A stretch of 38,346 bases of DNA from Nitrospira sp. (GTDB taxonomy: Bacteria; Pseudomonadota; Gammaproteobacteria; Acidiferrobacterales; SPGG2), in the NCBI GenBank assembly GCA_019456345.1, contig VRUB01000008.1:1-38346 (forward strand). Reading direction: 5' to 3'. The translations under genes were made by a program, and so were the position numbers. The notes beneath the pieces are model-generated. The model worked only from the letters and a program-made list of their open reading frames with translations. It was not told the DNA's origin and searched no databases. Below are positions 1 to 13,378 of the stretch, in pieces; position 1 is the stretch's first letter; each line of letters begins with the position of its first letter.

Positions 1-1
1 C

Positions 2-490
2 CCGTGGGTGGGGCTGAGCCGTACGCGTGCGTGGCGCGAGTGGCATCTGCTGGCGACACTGCAGCAGCGCGACCTGCCGGTGCCGCAGCCAGTGGCCGCG
101 CGCGTGATCCGGGAGGGGTTATTCTATACCGCGGATATCATCACCTGCCGCCTTCCGGATTGCCGCCCGTTGGCGGATATGTTGAGCGAAGCACCGCTGC
201 CAGCGTTAGTGTGGCAGGCCATCGGTGCATGTGTACGCCGATTCCACGACGAGCAGGTCTACCATGCCGACCTGAACGCCGCCAATATCCTGCTTGATCA
301 GCCCGACCATGTTTATCTTGTGGACTTTGACCGGGCGCGATTCCGTAATCCGGGACGTTGGCGCGCGGCAAATCTGTCACGCCTGCGGCGCTCGCTCAAC
401 AAGTTCGCCGGCATGTGCACACGGTTTTACTTCAGCGATGAGGACTGGGAGGCGCTGCTAGCGGGCTACTCCCGAAAACGACCCCAGTGA
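2..490 (+). CDS. kdkA: 3-deoxy-D-manno-octulosonic acid kinase (5' truncated by window edge)
   Basis: Phosphorylates the Kdo residue of lipid A-Kdo at the inner membrane during LPS core synthesis. The reading frame is open from the first bases, and the residues before the GTG at 8 (Pro-Trp) already continue the family's conserved segment before 'GLxRTRAxREWxLL', so the true start lies upstream of the window. The kinase-like catalytic loop YHADLNAANILL and the following metal-binding VDFDRAR are present, and the family's usual C-terminus (LRRSLNKF) is complete. It ends four bases from the convergent UDP-xylose synthase gene. Its position beside waaA fits an LPS inner-core neighbourhood. Identification rests on motifs recognised by eye; I am confident of the family. 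Confidence 0.88.
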   Translation, partial: PWVGLSRTRAWREWHLLATLQQRDLPVPQPVAARVIREGLFYTADIITCRLPDCRPLADMLSEAPLPALVWQAIGACVRRFHDEQVYHADLNAANILLDQPDHVYLVDFDRARFRNPGRWRAANLSRLRRSLNKFAGMCTRFYFSDEDWEALLAGYSRKRPQ

Positions 491-494
491 CCTC

Positions 495-1439
495 TCAGGT
501 TTCTGACAGCAGCTGCTCGAAATAGGGGATGGTCTTGCTCAGACCGTCTTCCAGCGCAACCCTGGGCTTCCATTTAAGCGTGTCCATAGCGTGCGTGATA
601 TCCGGGCGCCGGCGGCCGGGATCGTCTTTCGGCAGCGGTAGATGCACGATCTTTGACTTGGAGTCGGTCATGTCGATGATGCGCTCGGCAAGCTCCAGGA
701 TCGAGCACTCTTGCGGATTGCCGAGGTTGATAGGGCCGGTAACCTCATCGGGGCTTGCCATCATCCGGATCAGGCCATCGATCAGGTCGTCGACGTAGCA
801 GAACGATCGCGTTTGTTCCCCCTCGCCGTAGACGGTGATCTGCTCGTTCTTCAGTGCCTGCACGATAAAGTTGCTCACCACTCTGCCATCTTGCAGGTGC
901 ATCCGCGGGCCATAGGTATTGAATATCCGCACCACCTTGATTTTCAGGCGGTGCTGGCGATAGTAATCGAAAAACAGGGTCTCGGCACAGCGCTTGCCTT
1001 CGTCGTAACACGACCGTGGCCCGATCGGATTGACATTTCCGAAATACTCCTCGTTTTGCGGATGCACTTCCGGGTCACCATACACCTCCGAGGTCGAGGC
1101 CTGCAGAATGGTGGCTTTGACCCGTTTGGCCAGCCCCAGCATGTTAATGGCACCGTGCACGCTGGTCTTCGTGGTCTGCACAGGATCGAACTGGTAGTGT
1201 ATCGGTGCCGCCGGACAAGCGAGGTTATAGATCTGGTCGACCTCTAGATAGATCGGGAATGTCACATCGTGACGGATCAGCTCAAACGCAGGGTTGCTGT
1301 GCAGGTGGGCGATATTGCGTTTGTCGCCCGTGAAGAAATTATCGAGGCACAGAACCTCGTGGCCTATTTCCAACAGTCTTTCACACAGGAATGAACCCAG
1401 AAATCCGCCACCACCCGTTACGAGTATTACTTTATGCAT
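495..1439 (-). CDS. UDP-glucuronic acid decarboxylase (UDP-xylose synthase), SDR family
   Basis: Oxidises and decarboxylates UDP-glucuronate to UDP-xylose using bound NAD+, feeding surface polysaccharide synthesis in the cytoplasm. The 314-residue protein starts with the Rossmann loop TGGGGFLG (residues 8-15). It has the substrate-site [15 protein letters not shown] stretch near 114-128 and the catalytic pair Tyr145/Lys149 in SCYDEGKR, followed by [10 protein letters not shown]. The [17 protein letters not shown] stretch distinguishes UXS from other extended SDR epimerases. The ATG at 1439 has only a weak AAGAG upstream. It lies 126 bases downstream of waaA on the same strand and may be cotranscribed with it. 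Length and motifs match the bacterial enzyme. Confidence 0.92.
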   Translation of the reverse strand: MHKVILVTGGGGFLGSFLCERLLEIGHEVLCLDNFFTGDKRNIAHLHSNPAFELIRHDVTFPIYLEVDQIYNLACPAAPIHYQFDPVQTTKTSVHGAINMLGLAKRVKATILQASTSEVYGDPEVHPQNEEYFGNVNPIGPRSCYDEGKRCAETLFFDYYRQHRLKIKVVRIFNTYGPRMHLQDGRVVSNFIVQALKNEQITVYGEGEQTRSFCYVDDLIDGLIRMMASPDEVTGPINLGNPQECSILELAERIIDMTDSKSKIVHLPLPKDDPGRRRPDITHAMDTLKWKPRVALEDGLSKTIPYFEQLLSET

Positions 1440-1565
1440 AGCTGATGCTCTTTACCGCTCCCGCTCTGGTGTTGTTCAAGGGCGCACGCACCATTTTTTC
1501 ATGTGCCGCCACGGAGCCGGCCCGCGCTTGTAGATTGGATCCATCGTATTGTACCTGGCTCTTGC

Positions 1566-2816
1566 TTAGATGCGAGCAAGGCGGCAGTGCGCGGCGATCT
1601 CGTCCACGTAGCGCTCGGCAATATCCTGGTATCGGTCTATGACCGACCGCGCCCGCCGGCCGAGCTCATCTCGCTGGCGCGGTGATTCCAGCAAACCGGT
1701 GAGCGCCTTGCCTAATGCATCATCATCGGTGACCTGGATTGCGGCCTCGCTCTCGACAAAGATTCGCGCCTCGTCGGCGAAGTTTTCCATGTGTGGGCCG
1801 AACACGATGGGCCGCCCCAGGCGGGCCGGCTCCAGGATATTGTGACCGCCACGAGCTATGAGCGAGCCCCCTATAAACACCACCTGCGCGTTGGCCATGA
1901 AGCCGTTCAACTCCCCGAGCGTATCTACGATGTACAGGTCTGTGTGCTCGTCAATGGCGTCGTTTCGACTACGCACGGCGATGCGCAGATCAAATGGCTC
2001 GAGCTGTTTGAGGATGCCCTTGAGCCGGAGCGGGTGACGAGGGGCGATGACCAGCAAGCGCCCGTGGCGTTCGTGCGAGCGCCAGAGCTTGACGAATCGC
2101 CGCTCCTCGTCGTCATGGGTGGAGGCGGCCAGTACGTAGGGGCGGGAAATAAGCGGCGCCGGGACCGCCTGCGCAGACCCAGGATCAGCGGCGAACTTGA
2201 TATTCCCGATGACCTTCACGCGCTCCGGTGGCGCGCCGAGTGCGACAAAGCCGTCTCTGTCCTTGGCGGAGCGAGCCAAGATCACATCCACGCAGCCCAG
2301 TGCGCGTTTGTAAATACGCCGCAGCCATGCCCGTGCGCTCAATGTTCGCGGCGACAAGCGCGCATTGACGACTATCAGCGGTATGTTTCTCGATGCGCAG
2401 GCCGCGTAAAGAGTCGGCCACAGCTCCGTTTCCATGATCAGGGCGCAGCTCGGGGCAAGCGCGGTGAGGAAACGATTCACGGCGCCGGGAAAGTCGATGG
2501 GCGCATAAAGCTGCGTGACACCTGGTGGTAGCCGCAGCCGGGCGACCTTACCACCCGTGGGGGTCCCGGTGGTGACGACGATCGATTGATTGGAGCAGCG
2601 CGTTTTTAGACTGCGCACCAGCGGTTCTGCGGCGAGCACCTCCCCCACGGAGGCGGCATGAATCCAGATGGGCGCAGGGGTGCGCTCGAAGTGACCGAAC
2701 CCATAGCGGCCCCTCAGGTAGCGCCGATCACGCGCACGCACGGCCTGCACAAGCGTGTAAACAAAGATCATCGGGGACAGGCAGTAAAGCGCGAAGATAT
2801 AGGTCAGTGAATACAA
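1566..2816 (-). CDS. waaA: 3-deoxy-D-manno-octulosonic acid (Kdo) transferase
   Basis: Transfers Kdo from CMP-Kdo to lipid IVA at the cytoplasmic face of the inner membrane. Visible family features: an N-terminal membrane anchor (LYSLTYIFALYCLSPMIF), the acceptor-side IHAASVGEVLAAEPLVR, METELWP with downstream NARLS, STHDDEE, and the nucleotide-binding GGSLIARGGHNILEPA. The start is uncertain. The frame runs back to an ATG at 2915 (449 aa), but those first 33 residues are hydrophilic and unlike the family. A TTG at 2816, preceded by AAAAGGG about 12 bases away, gives 416 aa and makes the membrane anchor N-terminal, as in E. coli WaaA (425 aa). I chose the TTG. It sits between tolC and UDP-xylose synthase on the same strand. 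Confidence 0.9.
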   Translation of the reverse strand: MYSLTYIFALYCLSPMIFVYTLVQAVRARDRRYLRGRYGFGHFERTPAPIWIHAASVGEVLAAEPLVRSLKTRCSNQSIVVTTGTPTGGKVARLRLPPGVTQLYAPIDFPGAVNRFLTALAPSCALIMETELWPTLYAACASRNIPLIVVNARLSPRTLSARAWLRRIYKRALGCVDVILARSAKDRDGFVALGAPPERVKVIGNIKFAADPGSAQAVPAPLISRPYVLAASTHDDEERRFVKLWRSHERHGRLLVIAPRHPLRLKGILKQLEPFDLRIAVRSRNDAIDEHTDLYIVDTLGELNGFMANAQVVFIGGSLIARGGHNILEPARLGRPIVFGPHMENFADEARIFVESEAAIQVTDDDALGKALTGLLESPRQRDELGRRARSVIDRYQDIAERYVDEIAAHCRLARI

Positions 2817-3137
2817 TGTCGACGTAGGCCCTTTTGAAACCGTGAGATAGCGGCACCACTGCAAGGCGCACAGACTATCCGTACTGCGTTTATCACGCTG
2901 GCGCCATGTCATCAAGTTTTGTTGGTGGTATCACGCCGAGCCGTGCCTGTTTCGGCGCCCAGAGGGGCTTTGTAGAGCATTTTTGTGCCGGCCCATCACC
3001 GGCGCAAGATTGGCTACTGCTGCGGGCTGAGGTGGATGGTGCGCGCTCGATCCGCGCCCCATCCGTAGAGCGCAGAAACGCAATGCATAATCACGCGCCC
3101 CGCCCGCCTCGGTGCGATAGTGCAAAGCCTGGCGTTA
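2817..3137. other. non-coding gap between tolC and waaA
   Basis: About 320 bases lie between the tolC stop and the preferred waaA start. The first hundred bases are open in the waaA frame and would be an N-terminal extension if the ATG at 2915 were used. No other convincing gene, tRNA, repeat or hairpin terminator is visible; the short open frames here have no ribosome site and atypical composition. It may hold a promoter for waaA, but I could not identify one. Confidence 0.4.
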
Positions 3138-4484
3138 TCATTTTAGCCAGCCATTGAACGCGATCAGGTCTTTTTCGGACAAGGTGCCGGCGGCTTGCTT
3201 TAACCGCAACAGCTGCAGGATGTAATCGTAGCGTGCCCGCAATGCGCCGGTGGCAGCGATAAACAGGTCGCGCTGAGCGTCGAGCACTTCCAGGTTGGTG
3301 TTAATTCCGGCCTCGAACCCTTCTCTCTTAGCCTCCACCACACTCTCGGATGCGATCACCGATTGGCGCGTCGCCCGAATCCTGCTGGCGCCGCCCACCA
3401 CACCGCGGAAGGCCGCACGCGTTGCGCGCTCGACAGCGCGCCGCTGCGTCTCCAGCTCCTGCTGTGTCGCACTGTAGCGATAGCCGGCCTCCCTGGTGAG
3501 CGAGCTGATCAGGCCGCCCTGATAGATCGGGACCGTGAGCTGTAACCCGATCTCGGTGCGATCAATTTGAACCCCGGGCCCGGTCACGCTGGCAGTGTCA
3601 TCGGTGCGCGTGGCGCTGCCTACGAGGTCAAGTGTCGGCAGGTGGCCTGCGCGCTGGCGTTTGACTTCCTCCAGCGCGATCTGCGCGATCTCGCGCGCAG
3701 CGGCAAGCGCGAGGTTCTGTTTAAGCGCCGTCTCCACCCACTTCTCGATATCCGGTGGATCGGGTTCGATCAACGGCGCATCACGTATAAGCGTCGCCAC
3801 ACTGGTGATGCGTCGAGCGGTGATCTCGCGCAAACCTTGACGTGCGTCCCGCAGGTCGTTGTTGCGCTCGATCTCCACGGCGACGTCGAGCTCGAAGCGC
3901 GCCCTGGCCTGGTTAACATCGGTTATGGTCGACAGGCCTACTTCGAGTCGACCTTCGACGACTTCCAGCTGACGTGCGTTTGCCGCCTTTTGTGCCCCGG
4001 CCAGCTCGAGATTGTCCTGGGTCGCCAGCACTGCAATATAGGCCTCGGCCACGCGCACAATCAGATCCTGTTTGGCGGCGGCAAGCTGTGCTTCGGCGCG
4101 GCGCACCTCGGCCTGCGCCTGGCGCAGGCCGGCAAACAGCGGGGCGTTATATAAGGGCTGCGTCAGGCTCAGCGAGAGGTCGGTGCGGGTGAAATCGGCA
4201 GTGCCGGCCGGGCGCGAAATAATATCGCCTTTGGTCTCGATGCGGATGTCGTTTCGGCCGGCGTCGACCTGGGCGTTGAGGCTTGGCCGTAGAGCCGCGC
4301 GCGCTTGCGGTAACTTTTGTAAGTCGGCGCGGTAGTTCGCTCGCGCGGCGCGGAACTGTGCATCGTTCTCCAACCCTAGCCGATAGACGTCTATCACGTT
4401 TTCGGCGAATGCCGCTGGCTGCACAGACACGCAAATAACCAGGGCTAGGAGCGTGATGGTTATTGAGTGAGTCGTAAACGACAT
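3138..4484 (-). CDS. tolC: TolC family outer-membrane efflux/secretion channel
   Basis: Forms the trimeric outer-membrane and periplasmic tunnel used by tripartite efflux pumps and type I secretion. The 448-residue precursor has a clear Sec signal peptide (hydrophobic ITITLLALVICVSV, cleavage near AFA-EN around residue 27). Two outer-membrane-efflux repeats follow, rich in heptad-like alpha-helix: YRLGLENDAQFRAARANYRA near 34-53 and the corresponding second copy after the middle of the protein. 'LSLTQPLYN' and 'LTVPIYQGG' are the strand-turn signatures of the two halves. The length is close to E. coli TolC (493) without the C-terminal extension. The gene lies downstream of the PIMT-like gene in the same orientation, a common gammaproteobacterial arrangement. 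Confidence 0.93.
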   Translation of the reverse strand: MSFTTHSITITLLALVICVSVQPAAFAENVIDVYRLGLENDAQFRAARANYRADLQKLPQARAALRPSLNAQVDAGRNDIRIETKGDIISRPAGTADFTRTDLSLSLTQPLYNAPLFAGLRQAQAEVRRAEAQLAAAKQDLIVRVAEAYIAVLATQDNLELAGAQKAANARQLEVVEGRLEVGLSTITDVNQARARFELDVAVEIERNNDLRDARQGLREITARRITSVATLIRDAPLIEPDPPDIEKWVETALKQNLALAAAREIAQIALEEVKRQRAGHLPTLDLVGSATRTDDTASVTGPGVQIDRTEIGLQLTVPIYQGGLISSLTREAGYRYSATQQELETQRRAVERATRAAFRGVVGGASRIRATRQSVIASESVVEAKREGFEAGINTNLEVLDAQRDLFIAATGALRARYDYILQLLRLKQAAGTLSEKDLIAFNGWLK

Positions 4485-4645
4485 GAATCAAGTGTTTTGT
4501 TTGGCGTAGCTTGCACGACCGGTTCGTCGGGGCCAATAAGCGCACATAATGATTTATCGTGCGGCCATGAACATGACATTGCGTCTGATTCGTGGTGGTA
4601 TGACGCGGCCGGCGATGCCCTATTCATGCCAGAGGCGACGTCGCA

Positions 4646-5308
4646 TTAAAAGACGAATCGTTCCGGCTGTTTTGCATTGATTAACGGCGGCAGCGCAGTC
4701 TCGAACAGCGACGTCACAGTCCAGCTATCGTCGTCCACACGCTGCACCAGCTCGACCTCCATCACCGGCGCCGTGCCAACGATGGCGATCAGGCGACCGG
4801 CGGCGGCGAGGCTGTGCTTGAAGCTATCGGGCAGCAACGGCACAGATCCCGTTATCAAGATCGCGTCGTAGGGTTGGTGCCGCTCCCAGCCGAGAGCGCC
4901 GTCACCGATTTCCACCGTCGTATTGTCTACCCCATGGGCGGCAAGGTTCTGCTGGGCGCGCTGGGCGAGCTCCGGGATGATTTCCACCGAGTGTACATGC
5001 CGGCCTAATGCCGCCAATAACGAGGTCATGTAGCCGCTACCGGTGCCGATTTCGAGAATCTTGTCCTCAGGGCGGATGGCTAGCTCCTGCAGCAGGCGCG
5101 CCTCGAGCTTGGGTGACATCGTGACCTGCCCATGGCTAAGCGGTATATTCATATCGACGTAGGCCAGGTTACGATACTGCGGGGGTACGTATTCTTCGCG
5201 CACCGACCGCGCGATCAAGCTCAGCACCCTCTGGTCAAGCACGTCCCACGGTCGAACTTGTTGCTCAACCATTTTATGACGCGCATCCGCAAAATCGATG
5301 TCGTCCAT
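4646..5308 (-). CDS. PIMT-type protein-L-isoaspartate O-methyltransferase family protein
   Basis: A SAM-dependent methyltransferase of the Pcm family, which repairs isoaspartyl residues. The SAM-binding loop LEIGTGSGYMTSLLA and the following acidic VEIIPEL are clear. The segment SHGQVTMSPKLEARLLQEL stands where canonical Pcm has a Gln-Thr-Ile-Ser-Gln-Pro stretch, so this is the divergent branch often found next to tolC, and the repair activity should not be assumed. The frame extends to 5455, but the proline- and alanine-rich extension is not family-like. ATGs at 5320 and 5308 are the plausible starts; neither has a good Shine-Dalgarno. I chose 5308 (MDDIDFADARHKMVEQQVRPWDV, 220 aa). It is divergent from the thiC riboswitch and upstream of tolC. 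Confidence 0.82.
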   Translation of the reverse strand: MDDIDFADARHKMVEQQVRPWDVLDQRVLSLIARSVREEYVPPQYRNLAYVDMNIPLSHGQVTMSPKLEARLLQELAIRPEDKILEIGTGSGYMTSLLAALGRHVHSVEIIPELAQRAQQNLAAHGVDNTTVEIGDGALGWERHQPYDAILITGSVPLLPDSFKHSLAAAGRLIAIVGTAPVMEVELVQRVDDDSWTVTSLFETALPPLINAKQPERFVF

Positions 5309-5445
5309 ATAAGCACACATGCGTAGGGGTAATGCCGGGAGCGATAAGGGTAAGCGCTTTGGGTATGACGCGCAAGCGTGCCTGCGGCAGGGTGTCATCG
5401 CCTCGGCAGGCACCAAGACAAGCGGGGATCTGGCCGCAGCGGCGG

Positions 5446-5474
5446 TTGCATTCACGGCGCGAATGCATTAGCTT
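5446..5474 (+). promoter_or_regulatory. candidate thiC promoter
   Basis: TTGCAT at 5446-5451 and TAGCTT at 5469-5474 are separated by exactly 17 bases. A start site about seven bases further on would begin the transcript just before the TPP aptamer. The -10 match is only partial, so this is a guess supported mainly by spacing and position. Confidence 0.35.
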
Positions 5475-5484
5475 GGTTCCAGTT

Positions 5485-9034
<3,550 letters not shown>

Positions 9035-9246
9035 GGCTTTGGCCTCAGTTGGTCGCTTAAAAGACGTAAGATTATACTCGGCCGGTGGAAGCGTACGCAC
9101 GCCTGCGCAGTTTAGCAACAACGCAATACAGGCCGCGGTGCATCAGACGTGTTTATTGCTCGGAAGCTGTGGCACAAGCTGGGTCGCAGCACATCGCTGC
9201 GAGTTATCTCTGGGCCGGGCCCAGGCTGTGATGAGGGTTGCGGCAT

Positions 9247-9909
9247 TCATGGAATGATATCTCTAAACGACGCAATAGCCGGAAACTCTTCCACTGGTTT
9301 TTGCGGGCGGCGCGAGTCGGGCTTGCGTACGGTAAGAAGTTGACCGATCCCATAGCTGTGCGCCGAACGCAGCACCGGCAGGCTGTCATCTATCAGCAGG
9401 GTGCGGGTGCGCTCGAAGGGTTCGATCGCCTGCAGCTTGGGCCAGAATCGTACATCTTCCTTGGGCGTGCCCATATCATGCGCGCTCAGCACCGTGTCGA
9501 AATGGCCATCCAGTTGCGTGTGGCGCATCTTGAGCTCGAGCACCTTGCCGTGGGCGTTAGTGACCAGAACGATCCGTTTATCCAGCCTGCGAACGGCATC
9601 GAGGAAGTCGATGACGTAGGGGTGCACGACGATAAGGTGATCGACTTCCTGCTTGAGCACGGGGATGTCCAAGCCCAGTTCGCGGCTCCAGAAATCCACA
9701 CAATACCATTCAAGCGTACCTTCGACCTCGCGGTAACGACGCATCAAGGCCGCTTTCGCCGCCTCATAGGACAGGCCGTGCTTTTCGGAAAAGCGACGAG
9801 GCACGTGCTCGAGCCAGAAGTGATTGTCGTAATGCAGGTCCAAAAGCGTACCATCCATGTCCAGCAGCACGGTGTCTAGCTGATGCCATCGGATCATCGC
9901 TGGCGGCAT
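9247..9909 (-). CDS. yrfG: HAD-family GMP/IMP nucleotidase (YrfG-like)
   Basis: A haloacid-dehalogenase phosphatase that in E. coli dephosphorylates GMP and IMP. Motif I is DMDGTLLD (nucleophile and acid aspartates), motif II lies at LVTNAHGK, the motif III lysine is in GTPKEDVRFW, and motif IV is LIDDSLPVL. The helical cap contains WLEHVPRRFSEKHGL, typical of YrfG. The frame is open to 9972, but the ATG at 9909 has AGGA six bases upstream and gives 220 residues, the usual family length. An inner ATG at 9897 is an alternative. nudE lies close by, divergently transcribed on the other side of a STAS-like gene, as in many gammaproteobacteria. Confidence 0.88.
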   Translation of the reverse strand: MPPAMIRWHQLDTVLLDMDGTLLDLHYDNHFWLEHVPRRFSEKHGLSYEAAKAALMRRYREVEGTLEWYCVDFWSRELGLDIPVLKQEVDHLIVVHPYVIDFLDAVRRLDKRIVLVTNAHGKVLELKMRHTQLDGHFDTVLSAHDMGTPKEDVRFWPKLQAIEPFERTRTLLIDDSLPVLRSAHSYGIGQLLTVRKPDSRRPQKPVEEFPAIASFRDIIP

Positions 9910-10058
9910 TTGTGGTCCTGCAATGGAGGCGTTAGACACAATATTAGTCGTGCGCGCTGCACCCGTGCCCACAGCGTTTGGAGCCGTTGATCCGGTTGCT
10001 GGTATTGCCGGGTCCGCGCCGCAGGCGCCAACACATCAGGTTCACCGGATCGCCTCCT

Positions 10059-10406
10059 TCACTTGCCATGGATCCACGCGCTGGCCGCCTGCGCGTCTTC
10101 AAAGAAAGCGGCCTCAGCGTCGGTGAAGGCGGTACCCAGCCAGCTTGCCCACGAAGTCCACTGATTCGTAGTGATGACCGCTATGCGCGTGAAGTCATGC
10201 GCGTGCGCGCGCGTGAACTTAATATCCTCCCACGCAACATCGACGCTAAACTTCGCCATGTTGCTCAGATCGAGCAGCAGCTTGATCTTGGGCGAGTTTT
10301 CAAGCTCATGCGTGACGGCCTGCTCAAACTCGCGGTAGTCGGCAAGCGTAAACTCGGCATAGACACTCACTTTAACTAGATCTTTCTCTTCTTCGACGAC
10401 GATCAT
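10059..10406 (-). CDS. STAS/SpoIIAA-like domain protein
   Basis: A 115-residue soluble protein. The pattern of a beta strand, 'AEFTLADYREFEQAVTHEL', then 'KIKLLLDLSNM' followed by helix and 'RIAVITTNQW', with late 'FFEDAQAASAWI', matches the SpoIIAA-like (STAS/SEC14-type) family of small proteobacterial proteins. Their function is unclear; a ligand-binding or scaffold role has been suggested. I chose the ATG at 10406, which has GGA seven bases upstream; a TTG at 10418 would add four residues. It is divergent from nudE and upstream of yrfG on the same strand, with an 85- to 150-base gap to yrfG. Confidence 0.72.
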   Translation of the reverse strand: MIVVEEEKDLVKVSVYAEFTLADYREFEQAVTHELENSPKIKLLLDLSNMAKFSVDVAWEDIKFTRAHAHDFTRIAVITTNQWTSWASWLGTAFTDAEAAFFEDAQAASAWIHGK

Positions 10407-10547
10407 AGTTAGGTCCAATGGGTGAACGGGATTGTGCTGAGCATTGTAACATGCGGCATCGGGTCGTCGAATACCGCGCCGGTGCGGCGCTTGCCATCAG
10501 TGCAGATCCAGGTAACCTGTGGGCCAAACGTGTAGCTTAGAGCTCTT

Positions 10548-11093
10548 GTGGGTAAGAAACCCGACATCATCCGCGTCGAGACTATCGCGCAGACGCGCAT
10601 ATTCTGTGTAGAGCAGCTCGATTTGCGTTTTGCAAACGGGCGTGAGGTGAGATACGAACGCCTACGCGCCTCGGCCGGTGAGGCCGTCTTGATCGTGCCA
10701 ATGCGGGACGACGATACAGTGTTGTTGATACGCGAGTACGCGGCCGGGGTCGAGCGCTACGAGTTATGCCTGCCGAAGGGGCGGGTGGACGAGGGCGAAT
10801 CCCCGTACGACACCGCCAACCGCGAGCTTATGGAGGAGGTCGGCTACGGTGCGAGACACCTGCAACACATAAAGTCGTTGACGCTCGCGCCGGGCTATGC
10901 GAACCACACCACCCACATCGTGCTGGCGACAGAGCTCTACCCCGCCCGGCGTGATGGCGACGAACCCGAACCGATCGAGGTCGTACCGTGGTCACTCGGC
11001 AATCTTTCGGCACTGGTAACGCAGACCGACTGCACCGAGGCGCGCAGCATCGCTGCGCTATTTCTTGTGCGCGACCTGCTAGCTGGAAAGTAA
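10548..11093 (+). CDS. nudE: Nudix hydrolase, ADP compounds hydrolase NudE
   Basis: Hydrolyses ADP-ribose, NADH and adenosine(5')diphospho-nucleotides into AMP plus the other half. The Nudix box spans residues 78-100 (G-x5-E-x7-REL-MEE-VG) and is complete, so the enzyme should be active. The 181-residue length, the N-terminal 'RVETIAQTRIF' and the 'SLTLAPGYANHTTHIVLA' segment fit NudE better than the related NudF. The start is GTG at 10548. cysQ begins eight bases after the stop, suggesting cotranscription; both enzymes clear nucleotide side products. Confidence 0.92.
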   Translation: MGKKPDIIRVETIAQTRIFCVEQLDLRFANGREVRYERLRASAGEAVLIVPMRDDDTVLLIREYAAGVERYELCLPKGRVDEGESPYDTANRELMEEVGYGARHLQHIKSLTLAPGYANHTTHIVLATELYPARRDGDEPEPIEVVPWSLGNLSALVTQTDCTEARSIAALFLVRDLLAGK

Positions 11094-11100
11094 CGCATAC

Positions 11101-11902
<802 letters not shown>

Positions 11903-11913
<11 letters not shown>

Positions 11914-13366
11914 GCATTCGCTGGACGGTGCACTATATCTCGCAATCGACCAAGGTGGGCAGGGCAGCCGCGTGCTCGTATTCGACGAGCAGGCAGAGGC
12001 GGTAGCCGAGGGGTTTTGCGAGTTTGGCGCAAACATGCCGCGGGCAGATTGGGTCGAGCAGGATCCAGAGGGTCTGGTGTCATCGGTATCGGTGGCGCTG
12101 GATCGAGTGACAAGCAGCTTGGGCGAAAAATACAACCGTATTGTCGCCGCAGGGCTGGCAACTCAACGTTCAAGCATCGCGTGCTGGGACAAGCATAACG
12201 GCAGCGCGCTGTCACCGGTCATCAGCTGGCAAGACAGACGGGCACACAACTGGCTCGAGCAGTTTGCCCATCACACGGCGCGCATTCACCAGATCACGGG
12301 CCTGTTTCCCAACGCGCATTATGGGGCGAGCAAGTTTCGCTGGTGCCTGGACAATCTTCCCGAGGTCAGGCGTGCGTGTGACAGCAAGCGCCTCGCCTGG
12401 GGACCGGTAGCAAGCTTCCTGCTTTATCGGCTGCTTGCCGAACGCCCGCTGATGGCCGATCCCGCTAACGCCTCGCGCACGCTGCTCTGGAACGTGAAAA
12501 CCGGGAACTGGGATCCGGAGCTACTCGAGCTGTTCGGCCTACCCTTGCAACCGTTGCCGCAATGCGTGCCCAGTCGCCGCGAGTTCGGCACGCTATGCGT
12601 CGGTAATAAGAAAATCCCGGTTACCGTCGTCACCGGGGATCAATCCGCTGCCGTCTTTGCGTTTGGGCATCCACGATCCGATACCGCCTATGTGAATATT
12701 GGCACGGGGGCGTTTGTACAATTCTTGTCGGATGAGTACCCTGGTTGTACACCGCGTTTTTTGACCAGCGCAGTGCTGCACGACGGCGAGGACATATTCT
12801 ACACCCTGGAAGGCACGGTGAACGGTGCCGCCAGTGCCTTGCGCTGGCTGGAACGTGAGTACGCGCTGTCAAGGCTCGAGGCGAAGTTGGCGCAATGGCT
12901 CACCCACACCGCCTCGCCGCCATTGTTTCTGAACGGCGTCTCCGGCCTCGGGTCACCGTACTGGGTCGCCGATTTTCCCTGTCGCTTTATCGGTGCGGGC
13001 GATGCATCGGCAAAGGCGGTCGCAGTGATCGAGAGTATCGTGTTTTTGCTGCAGACGAACCTGGACGGCATGCGCCCATTCACGGCAGCCACGGTGAGGA
13101 TCCAGATTAGCGGCGGCCTTGCCCGCCTCGACGGACTTTGTCAGCGATTGGCCGATATCAGCGCATTGCCGGTGTATCGCCCGGCCCAGTGTGAGGCGAG
13201 CGCCCGCGGTACGGCGTTCCTGCTGGCTGGCCGACCTGCCGCATGGCCGCAGACCAACAGCGGTCAATGCTTCAGCCCGGCCAACAACCCGGGCTTGAGC
13301 GAGCGCTACCGCGCCTGGCGCGAGGCCATGCGTGGCGTGCTCGCCCGCGAGGCGTTACCGCGATGA
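11903..13366 (+). CDS. FGGY-family carbohydrate kinase, glycerol-kinase-like
   Basis: An ATP-dependent sugar or polyol kinase. The N-terminal phosphate loop is present as LAIDQGGQGSRVLVFD, the substrate-domain segment as ISWQDRRAHNW, and the catalytic-base motif as VTGDQSAAVFAFG. GTGAFVQF and ISGGLARLDGLCQRLAD form the C-terminal nucleotide domain. Overall order and length (487 aa) match glycerol kinase. However, where GlpK has TNQRET, this protein reads ATQRSS: the Arg is kept but the glycerol-contacting Glu is Ser. Also, the phosphate-loop GTTSSR-type sequence is GGQGSR. The substrate may therefore not be glycerol. It overlaps cysQ by 11 bases and converges on a glycerophosphodiester phosphodiesterase 12 bases away. 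Confidence 0.82.
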
Positions 13367-13378
13367 CGTGCAACAAGC

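Noticed and set aside
1791-2531. A 246-codon plus-strand open frame inside waaA
   Set aside because: Antisense to well-conserved WaaA motifs.
9216-9233. CTGGGCCGGGCCCAG palindrome between the lipase and yrfG as a terminator
   Set aside because: The stem leaves almost no loop in its best register and no T-run follows on either strand.
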